64,000 nt of DNA from Diplolepis rosae (GCA_030998225.1 JAPYXD010000459.1:2790001-2854000), one strand, 5' to 3'; counted from the stretch's first letter, positions 22,991 to 33,499 are shown. Program-made: numbers and translations. Notes: a model not told the origin generated them from the letters alone.

Positions 22991-23114
22991 TTGAGAATTT
23001 CCATTTTTTAGTTCAAATGTAGAAACATCATTGTCCGCAATTATGATGTCCTCACTAATTGGAGTATTATTTTCTTCACTAGCATCAATGTCGCTTAGTA
23101 GACTGCAAACATTC
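22991..23114 (-). CDS. Acidic exon of hAT-encoded small protein (putative)
   Basis: This open segment lies between a possible acceptor (TTATTTAAG|GAATG) and a strong donor (TCTCAA|GTAAGT). It encodes SLLSDIDASEENNTPISEDI and then NDVSTFELKNGNS, strongly acidic. It is on the same strand and downstream of the BED exon. No relative is recognised; it is probably the second exon of a truncated BED protein. Confidence 0.4.
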
Positions 23115-23236
23115 CTTAAATAAAATGTTTAAAATAATTCACATAAGTTTATTTGTGTGAAATATATGTTTTTTTATGTGAAATTTATGTTTATTTATGT
23201 GAAAATAAAAAAAAAATTAATTTTATTTATCAATAT

Positions 23237-23387
23237 CCCTATTGAAAAAATCCTCGAGAAAATTCGCGAGTCAGAGAATTAATCCTCGCGGAATTTCTCG
23301 AGGAATTTGAAAATCCTCGCGGATTTCCTCATGTTTTCCTTGTCCGAAAATAACACGAGGATTTCTTCGAGGATTTTTTCAATAGGG
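23237..23387. mobile_element. Short MITE, ends CCCTATTGAAAAA, TCCTCGAGG repeats
   Basis: CCCTATTGAAAAAATCCTCG on the left is mirrored by CGAGGATTTTTTCAATAGGG on the right. The interior is made of degenerate ATCCTCGAGGAAT/ATCCTCGCGGAAT units. It is inserted between the two exons of the hAT element. The terminal CCCTATTGAAAAA is shared with the 1.1 kb element at 27752-28868. Confidence 0.8.
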
Positions 23388-23698
23388 TGTACAACATTAA
23401 GCACAAAACTTCTCCAAAATATGAATAAAAAACATATGAACAGCTTTCAGTTTCATATATTAAACAATATTTTACAATAATAATAAAGTATGATCGTGAA
23501 AAATATTTTTTAACCACAGATGAAACGGAGATACACTGAATGCAAAGAAAATCTCGAAAATCTATAAAAATTTACGAATTTGAGGGTAGAATATTAACCG
23601 GTATACTCAAGAAAATTATATTGATACATAATCGCACAAATATTTGAATGAACAAAAATAACAATATTCTACAATTGCTTACCTGTACAACTACATAC

Positions 23699-23871
23699 CT
23701 GTGTCCCAAGAGGCGATTATATCCAACATTTTTCAACACTTTACTACAAAATAAATGTTTTGCAACATTTTTATTTTTCTCTTGCAGGCGCAGAAAGTTC
23801 AATTTATTCCATGGAATATATGGAAGCCCGAAGTGGGATTTTGTTTTCCCCCGTTTATTTTTAGTCGACAT
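23699..23871 (-). CDS. BED-type zinc finger exon of hAT element
   Basis: The start codon is at 23871. The protein begins MSTKNKRGKTKSHFG, then IPWNKLNFLRLQEKNKNVAK, HLFCSKVLKN and YNRLLGH. The terminal N-x-LLGH plus the Phe/Cys pattern is the BED DNA-binding finger of hAT/ZBED transposases, although the expected first Cys of the CxxC pair is Leu (LFC). The frame runs into a donor (GGACACAG|GTATGT). A relative at 47656-47817 has the intact CLQC pair. Confidence 0.65.
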
Positions 23872-24082
23872 TGATGATAATGTTTAATTAACAATGTTCA
23901 CGTTTAAAACAAACTTTTCGGGAACGGAACTTTGAAAAAGTGAGGTTATATACAGTTCTATAAGGCCGCCATCTTAACACGTAATTTATTAGGTATTTTA
24001 CCGGTTTTATACGTAAAATACCTCACTTAGGTAATTTACGTAAAAAACCTCGAGTGTCGCGTCACTGCACAACCCTGGTATT

Positions 24083-24164
24083 AAGATAACCAAGTTGACA
24101 TCACAGGCCATGTGGTAGGGATAGACTGTAAGTTAGGTTGGTCTTGGACGAATGAAATATATAT
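24083..24164 (+). repeat. Left TIR of the MULE, outer piece
   Basis: It matches the complement of 42588-42669 with a few differences and ends at GGTCTTGGACGAATGAAAT, where the nested foldback begins. Confidence 0.85.
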
Positions 24165-26905
24165 GTCTGTGAAGTTAGCACTGCAACTATTAAATATCGT
24201 ACTTTTTATTTTTGGAATCGTTTGGTGGTCGTTAGGTGGTGGTTTTTAATGTTTGGTGGTTGAAAATAAAAAAAATATAAAATTTTGAAAATTGTAGTGC
24301 TAAATTCACGCTTGCACTACACTTTTTAAAATTTTCCAAAAATTTCTTTTGGAGTCGTTTGGTGGTTGTTTGGTGGTCGTTAGGTGGTGGTTTTTAATGT
24401 TTGGTGGTTGAAACTAAAAAAAATATAAAATTTTGAAAATTGTAGTGCTAACTTCACGCTTGCACTACACTTTAATGTTTTTCAAAAATTTGATGTCGAA
24501 TCGTTTGGTGGTCGTTAGGTAGTGGCTTTTATGTTTTGGTGGTCAAAATTAAAAAAGATACAGAATTTTATAATTCCACTAGCTTTGCATCTATATAACC
24601 TCTTTCGTGCTTATTTTGAACTTATTTTGTTTATAGAAAATAGAAATTCATTTTTTTGTGGAAAAAGTTATTTTTTTCATCTGAAATTAATTAAGAATGT
24701 TTCAAGTATAATTATAATAATTATATTTATTTAAAACTTCTGATGTGATTATATATATATGAGGGCATATAAAACCTCCATGCACTGCCGAATGGTGTCG
24801 CTCTTGTGCACTTGTATTCAAATTCAAACTACTTCTTGCTGCAACATTTATTTTTTTTATTAGAAATAGGACAGGGATTTTGACATTAACTTATTATTGT
24901 TTCTATAATAAATTGAAAAGTCAACTTTAACATACCCAGTGTTTTTAACAAGATAAGCGTATTCTTTTTTCCTATATTATTTCAATTTTCTTAATCAATA
25001 AATATTAGTAAATAAGTTTTTATAATTATATATTATGTACTATAATTATATATTATTAATATATTTTCTATTTATAATTGGAATTTCTTTGTAATCTTAG
25101 AGAATTATTGTATGTATCTATGTTGGACACTTGTGTTTATCAATTGTTTTCCATCATCAGTAATACTTATATAAATTTAAGTAGAAAACTTTTTTAAATT
25201 TCGTAAAGTAATAAAGTTTAATAATTTATTTTGAATGAAAATTATTAACAGATTAGCAGGAATCGTCATTTATTTCCCAAATAATTACATGGCGTTGTGC
25301 AAAAGATTAAATAAAAAATGGGAAATGTACAACGATTTGTCGAATGGAAAAATTTCATTTGATCCACGAAAAACCGTGACACTGCACGCCGCAATATACA
25401 TAAAAATTTCATAAAATTAAAAAATCTCTTGCAAAACCAAAAGTAATTTGAATGAATGTTATAAATTTTGTTTCAACCATTATCGTTCTTTCTTAAAAAA
25501 TATCTTAGGAATAATATAATTTTCAAGAGTTTTGGACTTTTTCTAGCATAAGTAACTTATAAAAAAAATATAAATAAGAGAAAGATATTTTTATGTGATA
25601 TGGAATAGAACTACACAATTCGACAATAACATTGTATTTTAAAGTCAATCTTGAAAGTAACAAATTGTGATTTACTCAAAAATTCAAATTAGTTTATTCA
25701 TTTAATTAATGGGATTTTTTATTGAAAATTTCATACATGTATTCAATTTTTTACTCAAATAATATTTTTAATCGTATTTCAACTCGTGCGATAGACGGCA
25801 AACGTCCAACAATCTAAGGTCGTCACAATTTAGCTTCTAGCTTCGAAACCATGATAGATTTTTTTAGTGTTGTAGGCATAGCCAATAGTTTTTTACATTC
25901 GAAGGTAAAAATTAATATCTTAATTAATACCATCTTTATTTGCAACTAGTTTAATTATAAAAACTTATTTACTAATATTTATTGATTAAGAAATTTGAAA
26001 TAATATAGGAAAAATATATCTTAATATATCTATAACAAATATCTTGTTAAAAACACTGGGTATGTTAAAAGTTGACTTTTCAATTTATTATAGAAACAAT
26101 AATAAGTTAATGTCAAAATCCCTGTCCTATTTCTAATAAAAAAAATAAATGTTGCAACAAGAAGTAGTTTGAATTTGAATACAATTGCACAAGAGCGACA
26201 CCATTCGGCAGTGCATGGAGGTTTTATATGCCCTCATATATATATATAATCACATCAGAAGTTTTAAATAAATATAATTAATATAATTATACTTGAAACA
26301 TTCTTAATTAATTTCAGATGAAAAAAATAACTTTTTCCACAAAAAAATGAATTTCTATTTTCTATAAACAAAATAAGTTCAAAATAAGCACGAAAGAGGT
26401 TATATAGATGCAAAGCTAGTGAAATTATAAAATTCTGTATCTTTTTTAATTTTGACCACCAAAACATAAAAGCCACCACCTAACGACCACCAAACGATTC
26501 GACATCAAATTTTTGAAAAACATTAAAGTGTAGTGCAAGCGTGAAGTTAGCACTACAATTTTCAAAATTTTCTAGCGTAAAAGTAAGTCATAAATTTATT
26601 AATAATTATATTTTTCAAGTGCAAAATTAATTTCCACCTATTTTGAGTACCTACTTGTCGCTTGTCATTCTTTTAATTTTTTAATATAAAATAAAATGTC
26701 ATAAATTTGTAGGTTATGATGACCGTTTGTTTTGAAGGATTTGAAGAATGTGTTGAAAACGAGAACATGCTTATCGATACATTCTTCAAATCTTTCAAAA
26801 CAAACGGTCATCGTAACCTACAAATTTATGACATTTTATTTTATATTAAAAAATTAAAAGAATGACAAGCGACAAGTAGGTACTCAAAATTTTGTTTCAT
26901 CAATT
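24165..26905. mobile_element. Foldback insertion in MULE left TIR (related FB)
   Basis: The arms of about 620 bp (24420-25040 and 25945-26575) are inverted copies around a ~900 bp AT-rich loop. The outer part has tandem units of ATCGTTTGGTGGTCGTTAGG, then GTAGTGCTAACTTCACGCTT and GCACTACACTTT (24205-24340, 24345-24480). These units resemble the host MULE TIR (ATCGTTTGATGGTCGTTTGT, CAACTTCACACTTGCACCAC), so the insertion looks like a non-autonomous relative of the same FB-NOF family. The frames 24522-24734 and 26264-26479 are mirror images and not genes. Confidence 0.75.
26640..26890. repeat. Tight hairpin, ~118 bp arms, ~20 nt loop
   Basis: TTTGAGTACCTACTTGTCGC ... GACCGTTTGTTTTGAAGGAT is mirrored by ATCTTTCAAAACAAACGGTC ... 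GCGACAAGTAGGTACTCAAA with very few mismatches. It sits at the right edge of the foldback insertion. The short loop makes it an exceptionally stable snap-back. Confidence 0.85.
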
Positions 26906-27310
26906 TCCCAATGATTCCATGATCGTGAAGATGGCACAACAACTGTAAAAAAACTAACTTTTTTTCTATAGAATCGTTTGATGGTCGTTTGTTCGTGTTT
27001 GATAGTCAATTTTGGTCGTTTGATAGTCAAAATTAAAATAGTAATCGATGTTTTTAAACTAGGGTGACAACTTCACACTTGCACCACACATTATTTTTAG
27101 ACTTTGCAAAAATTCTTTTTTAAATCGTTTGTTGCTCGTTTGATAGCGTTTGATATTCGATTTTTGTCGTTTGATAGTCCAAATGCTTGTGAATATTAAT
27201 ATTTTAGAAAAATTATTAGTTAAGGGTCCTAGAGTCCTACTGCTATTAACATGATAGTAATGCACGTACACTCATTCATTAGGCGGGATATTCAAATACC
27301 TAGAGTACTG
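26906..27310 (+). repeat. Left TIR of the MULE, inner piece
   Basis: It aligns with the complement of 42189-42590 through AGATGGCACAACAACTGTAA to GGTATTTGAATATCCCGCC (complement). It contains tandem TCGTTTGATAGTC-type subrepeats, the FB hallmark. Confidence 0.85.
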
Positions 27311-27506
27311 AAAATCTGTTTTTCATTGTGCATGATATTAATCATATTAATACATAATTTAAAAATACATTACATGCACTATACAAACTTTTCCAAAAAA
27401 AACTGAAAAAGTTATCGTTACATGCATTTTAAAACCTGGATTCATTATACCTCAAATTTAAGATACATCATATCTTAATTATTGTGAAAATAAAAATTTA
27501 TTTTAA

Positions 27507-27708
27507 GGCCATGGCACGGACGTGACTTCATCCGAAACTTTTCATCCTTTCCATTCTTAAATTAATAACTTAAATGGATTTTGTATAGCATGCGTAAAAG
27601 AAAGATCAAGTTATGTTTATCAAATACTATGGGAAATCAATTTGAGTTTTGAATTTAAGAATGAGAAGAACAAAATGAATTGACTGAAGTCACATTTGGG
27701 ACAAGGCC
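27507..27708. mobile_element. TTAA MITE, 202 bp
   Basis: Ends: GGCCATGGCACGGACGTGAC, and on the right the complement of GGCCTTGTCCCAAATGTGAC. TTAA lies on both sides (27503-27506, 27709-27712). The internal arms include ATGGATTTTGTATAGCA and its complement. Confidence 0.8.
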
Positions 27709-27751
27709 TTAAGGGCATGTCATTGATGTGACTTTATCCAATACTTTCCAT

Positions 27752-28868
27752 CCCTATTGAAAAATTTGACTTAAAAAACGGCGTAAAAAATGACGTAAAA
27801 AACGACGTAAAAAATGACGCAAAAACGACGTCAAAAATGGCGTAAAAAACGAGGTCAAAAATTGGGATAGTTTTTAAGTCATTTTTCACGTCATTTTTTA
27901 CGTCATTTTTGACGTTCTTTTTTTCTTTAAGAAGCCTTACATTTCCTGTTACATTTTTGTGACTCCTTTACGGAATGCCCATTCCACTTTGAAATAAATT
28001 ATTTTATGTCCCTCAGCCGCGGAAACTCGTTTTTCCGTTACAGCTGAGAGTAAAGTAATGTTGTATATTCCGTTACAGAGGAATACAATGTAGAAATTGA
28101 ACTGCGCATGCGCATTATAGTCTTACAGCGGAACGCAATCTATTTCTTATTCTTCTTCTTCTCACTTCTTCTTCATACAGCGGAACGCAATCTATTTCTT
28201 ATTCTTCTTCTTCTCATTTCTTCTTCGTACAGCGTTAGCACTGACTAGTACACAAGACCGATAAAATCAAAATGGCCGGGATTAGTCGCCAATTTGCGCC
28301 CGCTTCGTACAACTAGCGCAGCAAACAACTACAATAAGTACTAGATTAGATTCCAATGTACGCATAAAAACTCGTATCCGCACCACAGTCACATAAAATA
28401 GAATATGTGCCAATGCACACAATTCGGGACATTGCGAGACTCGCGACAATGCTCGCAGGACTGATCGCGCCTCGGATTCGTCTCGGCTTTGTCTCAGCTT
28501 TGCCTCAGCTACGTCTCGACTACGCTTTGGCTTCGATCTCCTGCGAACATTGTCGCTCGTCACGAAATCACCCTCATTGTGTGCCTAGGCACATAATATA
28601 CTATTATTATACAATAGTTCTTTTACTGATAAGCATTTCTCAATTACGATATCCAATGAACGACCGAATTTAAATTGTTAAGGCTTCTTAAAGACAAAAA
28701 ACTACGTAAAAAACGACGTCAAAAAGGACGTAAAAAATGACGTAAAAAACTTTCCCAATTTTTGACCTCGTTTTTACGTAATTTTTTATGTCATTTTTGA
28801 CGTCGTTTTTTACGCCATTTTCGACGACCTTTTTTACGTCGTTTTTTACGTCAAGTTTTTCAATAGGG
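27752..28868. mobile_element. CCCTATTGAAAAA element with AAAAACGACGT arrays
   Basis: The ends CCCTATTGAAAAATTTGACT and AGTTTTTCAATAGGG frame arms made of GACGTAAAAAACGACGTAAA-type tandem units (27770-27910; inverted 28690-28860), continuing to the mirrored TTAAGAAGCCTTAC. The central loop carries MITE C copy 2. So this is an element within an element within an element. Confidence 0.8.
27997..28604. mobile_element. MITE family C, copy 2 (left end missing)
   Basis: It is homologous to 2000-2534 (GCGGAAACTCGTTTTTCCGT, GAACTGCGCATGCGCATTAT). It ends TGTGCCTAGGCACATAATAT then ACTAT. A 60 bp stretch with TTCTTATTCTTCTTCTTCTC is tandemly duplicated at 28137-28225. The outer ~140 bp of the left arm are absent. 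Confidence 0.75.
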
Positions 28869-29040
28869 ATATGCTTTCCATTCTTATATTAATAACTCAA
28901 ATGGATTTTTCATAGCAGATAAACGTAAAAGAAAGATGAAGGTATGTTTATCTGCTATGGGAAATCCATTTAAGTTAAGAAGTTAAGAAAGGAAAGGACG
29001 AATAGTACTTGATAAAGTCACGTCAATGATATGTCATTAA

Positions 29041-29366
29041 TTCAAGTTTTTTCTATTTTCAAATCAATTAAATCATAGGTATAAAGCATCTGATCTTATA
29101 AAATCTCTTATCCTGGTCCTAGAATTCCTGATTATATGTTGACATAGACCAGATTCTTCGAAGGAATTTCAAAATAGAAATAAGTAACTATTCCGCGAAT
29201 TTAGAAAATGGACTATAAAAAAATAACTATTATTTTTATTTTACAAAATAAGTCAGAAGATGTTGCGATACCAAATGCTTTTTAACAATAATTCCACTGA
29301 AGTTTTTTAATACTATATGCATTCGAACCAACATATCAACAATTAGTATAATTAATATTAATTAAG
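29041..29366. other. No gene seen (MULE interior)
   Basis: AT-rich sequence 3' of the transposase gene inside the MULE. No frames or repeats were recognised. Confidence 0.4.
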
Positions 29367-29598
29367 ATGTGACGCGATCTATGAGAAGAGGGACCTCACA
29401 GCGTCCAAAAATCATTTTCCAGATTATGATCGTTTCAAATTAATTTAATGTCCCTCTTTAAGATTGTGGAATCAGAGTGATTTTCTGTGCAATATTTTTC
29501 GTTCAGTAAGACTTTTTCCATTAGTGGTTCGAAAGCTCATCTAATCGTGAAATCTTCACTGGGACACTCAGGCCCTTTTTACTCAGATCGCGTCACAT
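29367..29598. mobile_element. Small TIR MITE, 232 bp
   Basis: ATGTGACGCGATCTATGAG on the left is mirrored by CTCAGATCGCGTCACAT on the right. The arms continue weakly (AGAAGAGGG against CCCTTTTTACT). Target duplication unclear. Confidence 0.7.
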
Positions 29599-29875
29599 TT
29601 ATATTCATTCTTTTTTATCCTCATTAAAATTATTGATAAATCGTACGATATAATCTGTGTATTAAAAACTTAGATATCACAATAATGTTTATAATAAACA
29701 TCGTAATAAGTATTGCGCATAAATATGATATTTGCTACGTACGAACGCATTGATTTTTATAATAAATATTTTTTGCCTCATTCAAGACACTTTCAACAGT
29801 TAGTAATACTCACACAGCCTGTAAATATATTCTAGAAGCTTCAAAATTATAAATTATTATTGCTTTTGATCTTTC

Positions 29876-30212
29876 TTATTCTATAACTGTAATGTATATA
29901 ACAGCCTGAGGTATGAAATTTTTATTGTAATCTCCTCGTTTGAAAATCGTTATTTTCTCAGCACAATCGTTGTGCATTTGCCAATTGCCATCGATTCTCC
30001 GGCAAAGAGCTATATAGTGGTTTAATCCATTGTGGGTAATGATTCCTGTCAATCTGTAAATATTAATATTTTTTATTGTACTAATTTTCATGCAGATTAA
30101 ATTGTGAATTCGGAAGCCATCAGATAGAACAACTTCTTGAAGGTTCGCAAATTTGTGGCCAGGCGAACATTTTCTTACTTGCGGCAAGCTTGCTGAATGA
30201 TGTTGTGCTATC
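29876..30212 (-). pseudogene. NOF-MULE gene, last exon: USP-like His box
   Basis: This frame is open from a good acceptor (TTTTCTTCCCAG at about 30213) to a stop at 29876. It ends in a motif typical of ubiquitin-specific proteases: IYRLTGIITHNGLNHYIALC, then RRIDGNWQMHND. The His of NHYIA would be the catalytic His and the ND the third residue, and the layout follows the C19 pattern of HY(I/V)A, an aromatic position and a polar D/N. It follows the Cys-box region encoded at 32888-31583. The joint from donor TTCAG|GTTTGT (about 31608) gives a mismatched phase, so a 1-nt change or another exon is needed. Confidence 0.6.
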
Positions 30213-30213
30213 T

Positions 30214-30793
30214 GGGAAGAAAATTTTTATATTCATACATTTTATGAAAATCATTAAAAGTAATTAATGTTAATAAACTTTGCTAACTATCCGGTAAAAA
30301 GGGGTTGATTGGTGGCATTGAAAGGCATTCGCCTTTTCAGTACTTTTTCTAGCTCGCAGAATTGGTCCCAAAGTTTAAATCGTCTCAATCCATGCATTAC
30401 AGAGAAGTTCAAATCGAATAAATCCAACCCAATATGAACCAAATTTTCAATCCATCTCATCCCGAAGAAATTCAAATCAATCTAATATCAAAATTGATCT
30501 AATACTAAATCTTAAAAGTTTTGTATTCTTATTATTATTCAACCCAACATATTGGTTTAAATTTTAGGCCCAACGTTGCCCTATTGAAAATGTCACTCTG
30601 ATTTCTATGTTTGATAGCTTGTTTCGTGAAAAGCATTGTGTGGCATATTTAAGAGTATTGAAATGTCTGTTCCATCCATCATTCTATTTTAACGCTTTCC
30701 AGCCAACCTCTTCTTATCGTGGGTATTTGGAAAACTTATCTTTTTGAGGGTTGTAAAGATTTAGCGTTAGGAAAAAATTCTTCTAAACTTACT
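30214..30793. other. Intron-like region of MULE gene
   Basis: Contains AT-rich sequence with repeats of the AATCCAACCCAATAT type and a CCCTATTGAAAA terminus-like motif at about 30577. No coding frame is supported. The 30287-30475 frame is repeat-derived. Confidence 0.4.
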
Positions 30794-30797
30794 TTAA

Positions 30798-30998
30798 GGC
30801 CGTATGATAGGCTCTGACGTCATGAATTATATACGACCGCTTTATGATTAAAATAATAATTTTAGCAAATTTTCCGGAGAATTTTTCTGCGTTACATTCT
30901 TCTGCATAGCTGTCTTCTCCGAAAAGTTTATTTAAACTATTATTTTATAAATAAAGTGGTCGTATATAATTGGTGACGTCAGACCCTATCACACGGCC
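30798..30998. mobile_element. TTAA MITE 'GGCCGTG', copy 2
   Basis: GGCCGTATGATAGGCTCTGA on the left and the complement of GGCCGTGTGATAGGGTCTGA on the right. TTAA lies at 30794-30797 and 30999-31002. 201 bp. Same family as 15119-15316. Confidence 0.9.
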
Positions 30999-31002
30999 TT
31001 AA

Positions 31003-31326
31003 GGGCATGTGGTACTTAGGAAATTAGAAAATTTTATAGATTTTAGGTTTCTACATGTTTGTGTCCAGAATACATAAAATTTTGTTTTCAAAATTTGGGA
31101 AATGATAGAGAAGATGAGAACAGAAGTAGATAAACAACTTTTGGTTTTGAAAATAAAAAAAATTTGATTTCAGCAAAATCTATCGGAAATATTTTTTTCA
31201 TTATCAAAACTAAAAGTAGTCTATCGACGTCCGTTTTCATCTTCTCTACCATTTCTCAAATTTTGAATACAAAATTTTATGTATTTTCGACGCAAACATG
31301 TAGAAACTGAACCGAATTGTTTACAC
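31003..31326. mobile_element. TTAA-flanked palindrome, second in chain
   Basis: It lies between TTAA 30999-31002 and TTAA 31327-31330. Inner arms such as TTTCTACATGTTTGTGTCCA and AAATTTGGGAAATGATAGAG are mirrored by the right half (CTACCATTTCTCAAATTT, ACATGTAGAAACTG). The start GGGCATGT matches the start of the 27713 element. Confidence 0.75.
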
Positions 31327-31330
31327 TTAA

Positions 31331-31489
31331 GGACATAATAAATAACATATTTGCATGTGACTGTAGACTATAATTAGTTCTTAACAATCATAACAAATTT
31401 CAGAGTCGGTAAAATAGGAAACTTTTTTTTTATTGTTTAGAAATAATTAAAGTCCACAGCCACTCGTTAATATGTCCTTTATTATGTCC
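31331..31489. mobile_element. TTAA MITE, third in chain, 159 bp
   Basis: GGACATAATAAATAACATAT on the left is mirrored by ATATGTCCTTTATTATGTCC on the right. TTAA lies at 31327-31330 and 31490-31493. It shares its left TTAA with the neighbour. Confidence 0.85.
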
Positions 31490-31582
31490 TTAAGTTTCAG
31501 CTAAAAAAATTTATTTTTTGGAAAACTCTTGGGGGAAACTTATTTTATTGATTAAGTCAGCTGTACTGTCCGATGCATGACC

Positions 31583-32888
31583 TTAAGAATAGTATTTAAC
31601 AAACCTGAATATTTCACCATGCAGGATTAGATAGACTGGAAAATTTTTAACATTGCAGGTCATTGAAGTTTTAAGAGAAGTACTTTTTCTTATATCTGCC
31701 TCAATAAAAAGGTGATAATTTGTTTTCGTTTCAATAGATCTACTGAGACCACAATTTTCTTGAGTGCATTTTTCCTCAGTTATTGAATCCTGCTCTAAAA
31801 TGGATTTTTGAATTGCTTTAAAGCCTTCTTGTGCAATGATTTGGTAATTAACATACAAAACAGGAATTTCCTCAATTTCTAAAAATCCACAAGTGCATTT
31901 CTTGATACGATACATACTTGGTTCGTTTTTCATAAGGAATGTCCACATATCGTATACACAGGAGAAAACGCTGAAAGAATGCACTAAAAAAGGTGATGCG
32001 GCTTTGTGAACAAGGAGATTGGTTTTTGGTTTCTGAGGATCTACAAAATCTTTTAAAATTAAACACCTATGCCCATATACGTGTGGTTTTGCTCCGGAAT
32101 CAATATAAACCAAAATAAAACCGCAAAATAGATTTGACGAACCTTCAAGGTGTTTTAAATATTCAGAATTGTCATTAGCAGCCACTGCTAAAATTTCTGC
32201 AATAGTATCGAACGGGCATGTGTCGCGGACTATAAATTTACGATTGTCAAGTTCAATGGGTTTCATAAAACTATTTCCATTTTTTAAAAGTATAATTGTA
32301 TTTTTGGAGTATTGAAGGGCAGGAGTATTTTGACGAATTTCAATATCTGGACACCGCTTGAAAAATTTCGAAGGCTTCCTACCTTTTAACTCGCATTGTC
32401 TTTTCTTTGATTTCTGTTCTTCGAACTTCGAATCAAGCTTAAGACTTTTATTGAGTAAAACATCATCTTTCTTTAATCTATTACGCCAGTTTTCTTGTTC
32501 TTTCAAGATAGAATCAGGTTTTTCAAAATGCTGGGTTAGGAAAGAATTGTCTTGACCCGTACTTTTCAAATTTATAATTTGGATAGATCTTGCATCCAAT
32601 ACAATATTCTTCGTTAATGAAGTATCCTCTTCTTGTCCTTTATTTCGCCAGTTTTCCTTCTCATTTATGTCCGAGTCTGGTTCTGAATCGCAACGTTCTT
32701 GAAACCAGTTACGGTATTTTAAATTTGTTTTTAGGTCATCTGGAAGTAATAATTGACAAGAGTCGGTTCGGACATTCTCACAATTATTAATTGAAACAGA
32801 AAGTCGTTCATTTTCGAGATTAAGTGAACTGCTATGTGCAAGTATTCGACTTTTGTGGTCAAAACAGCTTGACAGTTCACTAGCGATC
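31583..32888 (-). pseudogene. NOF-MULE gene: USP-like Cys box region
   Basis: The frame is open over the whole span and continues, once the LINE is disregarded, from the frame at 39431-38572. A charged, probably disordered linker (NEKENWRNKGQEEDT) leads to FIVRDTCPFDTIAEILAVAA. TC-FD-I fits the Cys box of C19 ubiquitin-specific proteases (NTCY-NS-LQ). A Cys-rich stretch (KKCTCGFLEIEEIP, then CTQENCG) follows, like the USP zinc ribbon, and then FPVYLILHGE, like the strand before the USP His box. The His box is in the next exon. MULEs with SUMO-protease (C48) domains are known; a C19-type fold in a NOF element is my inference from motifs. Confidence 0.65.
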
Positions 32889-32932
32889 TCATCAACTACT
32901 TTTTTTTTTTTTTTTTTTTTATTTAGCAGATT

Positions 32933-33490
32933 CCCTAGCGGACCCGCGTGAGAGAACGGTCATAGAATACTCTGACCGTTCTCTGGCTCTTCTATGACCG
33001 TTCTATGACCTCGCATTATTACGGCTAAGAACGGTAAAAAAGACATTAAAAGCTTTGCAATTATGATTCTGTGGCGAAATTTGGATTAGAAGGTGAAGAA
33101 ATAAATACAATTATCTTATTTTTCAGCGATAAAAACTAGGAATAAATCATGTACCTGTCATTGAAGGCAGTGTAGTGGTTCACCATTTGCGGAACGTCTC
33201 CACCAATAGTAAACCTTCACGGTGGAAACGTTCCGCCAATTGTGAACCACTGCACTGCCTTCAATGGCAGGTATTATGTTTTTCTAGTTTTTATCGATGA
33301 AAAATAAGAAAATTGTATCTATTGCTTCACCTTCTAATCCAAATTTCGCCACAGAATCATAATTGCAAAGCTTTTAATGTCTTTTTTACCGATCATAGCC
33401 GTAATAATGCGAGGTCATAGAACGGTCATAGAACAGTCAGAGAACGGTCAGAGTATTCTATGACCGTTCTCTCACACGGGTCCGCTAGGG
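32933..33490. mobile_element. 558 bp near-perfect palindromic MITE in LINE 3' UTR
   Basis: CCCTAGCGGACCCGCGTGAG on the left is mirrored by CTCACACGGGTCCGCTAGGG on the right. The arms contain repeated GAACGGTCATAGAACGGTCA units near the ends and meet around CACGGTGGAAACG. Arms are about 270 bp, almost without a loop. It is younger than the LINE that it interrupts. Confidence 0.9.
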
Positions 33491-33499
33491 TTTAATCTT

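Larger units (their letters stand above)
22199..24077 (-). mobile_element. Complete small hAT element with 8 bp TSD
   Basis: The ends CAGAGTTGGGTAAGTAAAAT and (complement of the right end) CAGGGTTGTGCAGTGACGCG form imperfect hAT TIRs. They are flanked by GTATTGAG (22191-22198) and GTATTAAG (24078-24085), an 8 bp duplication with one mismatch. Subterminal AATTTACGTA-type repeats occur on both sides. It carries a BED-finger exon and an acidic exon but no catalytic domain, so it is non-autonomous. It landed exactly at the terminus of the giant MULE. Confidence 0.88.
27713..29036. mobile_element. TTAA MITE sharing its target with the previous one
   Basis: It starts GGGCATGTCATTGATGTGAC directly after the TTAA at 27709-27712 and ends GTCACGTCAATGATATGTCA before TTAA at 29037-29040. 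Its left half is interrupted at 27752 by the CCCTATTG element. Without that insertion it is about 210 bp and homologous to 27507-27708. Confidence 0.78.

Noticed and set aside
24522..26479. Near-identical 70 aa frames at 24522-24734 (+) and 26264-26479 (-)
   Set aside because: They are the two arms of the foldback; hydrophobic low-complexity product, no start context, no family match.
30287..30475. 62 aa frame as an additional NOF exon
   Set aside because: It is repeat-derived (AATCCAACCCAATAT-like motifs), lacks splice borders and adds no recognisable domain.
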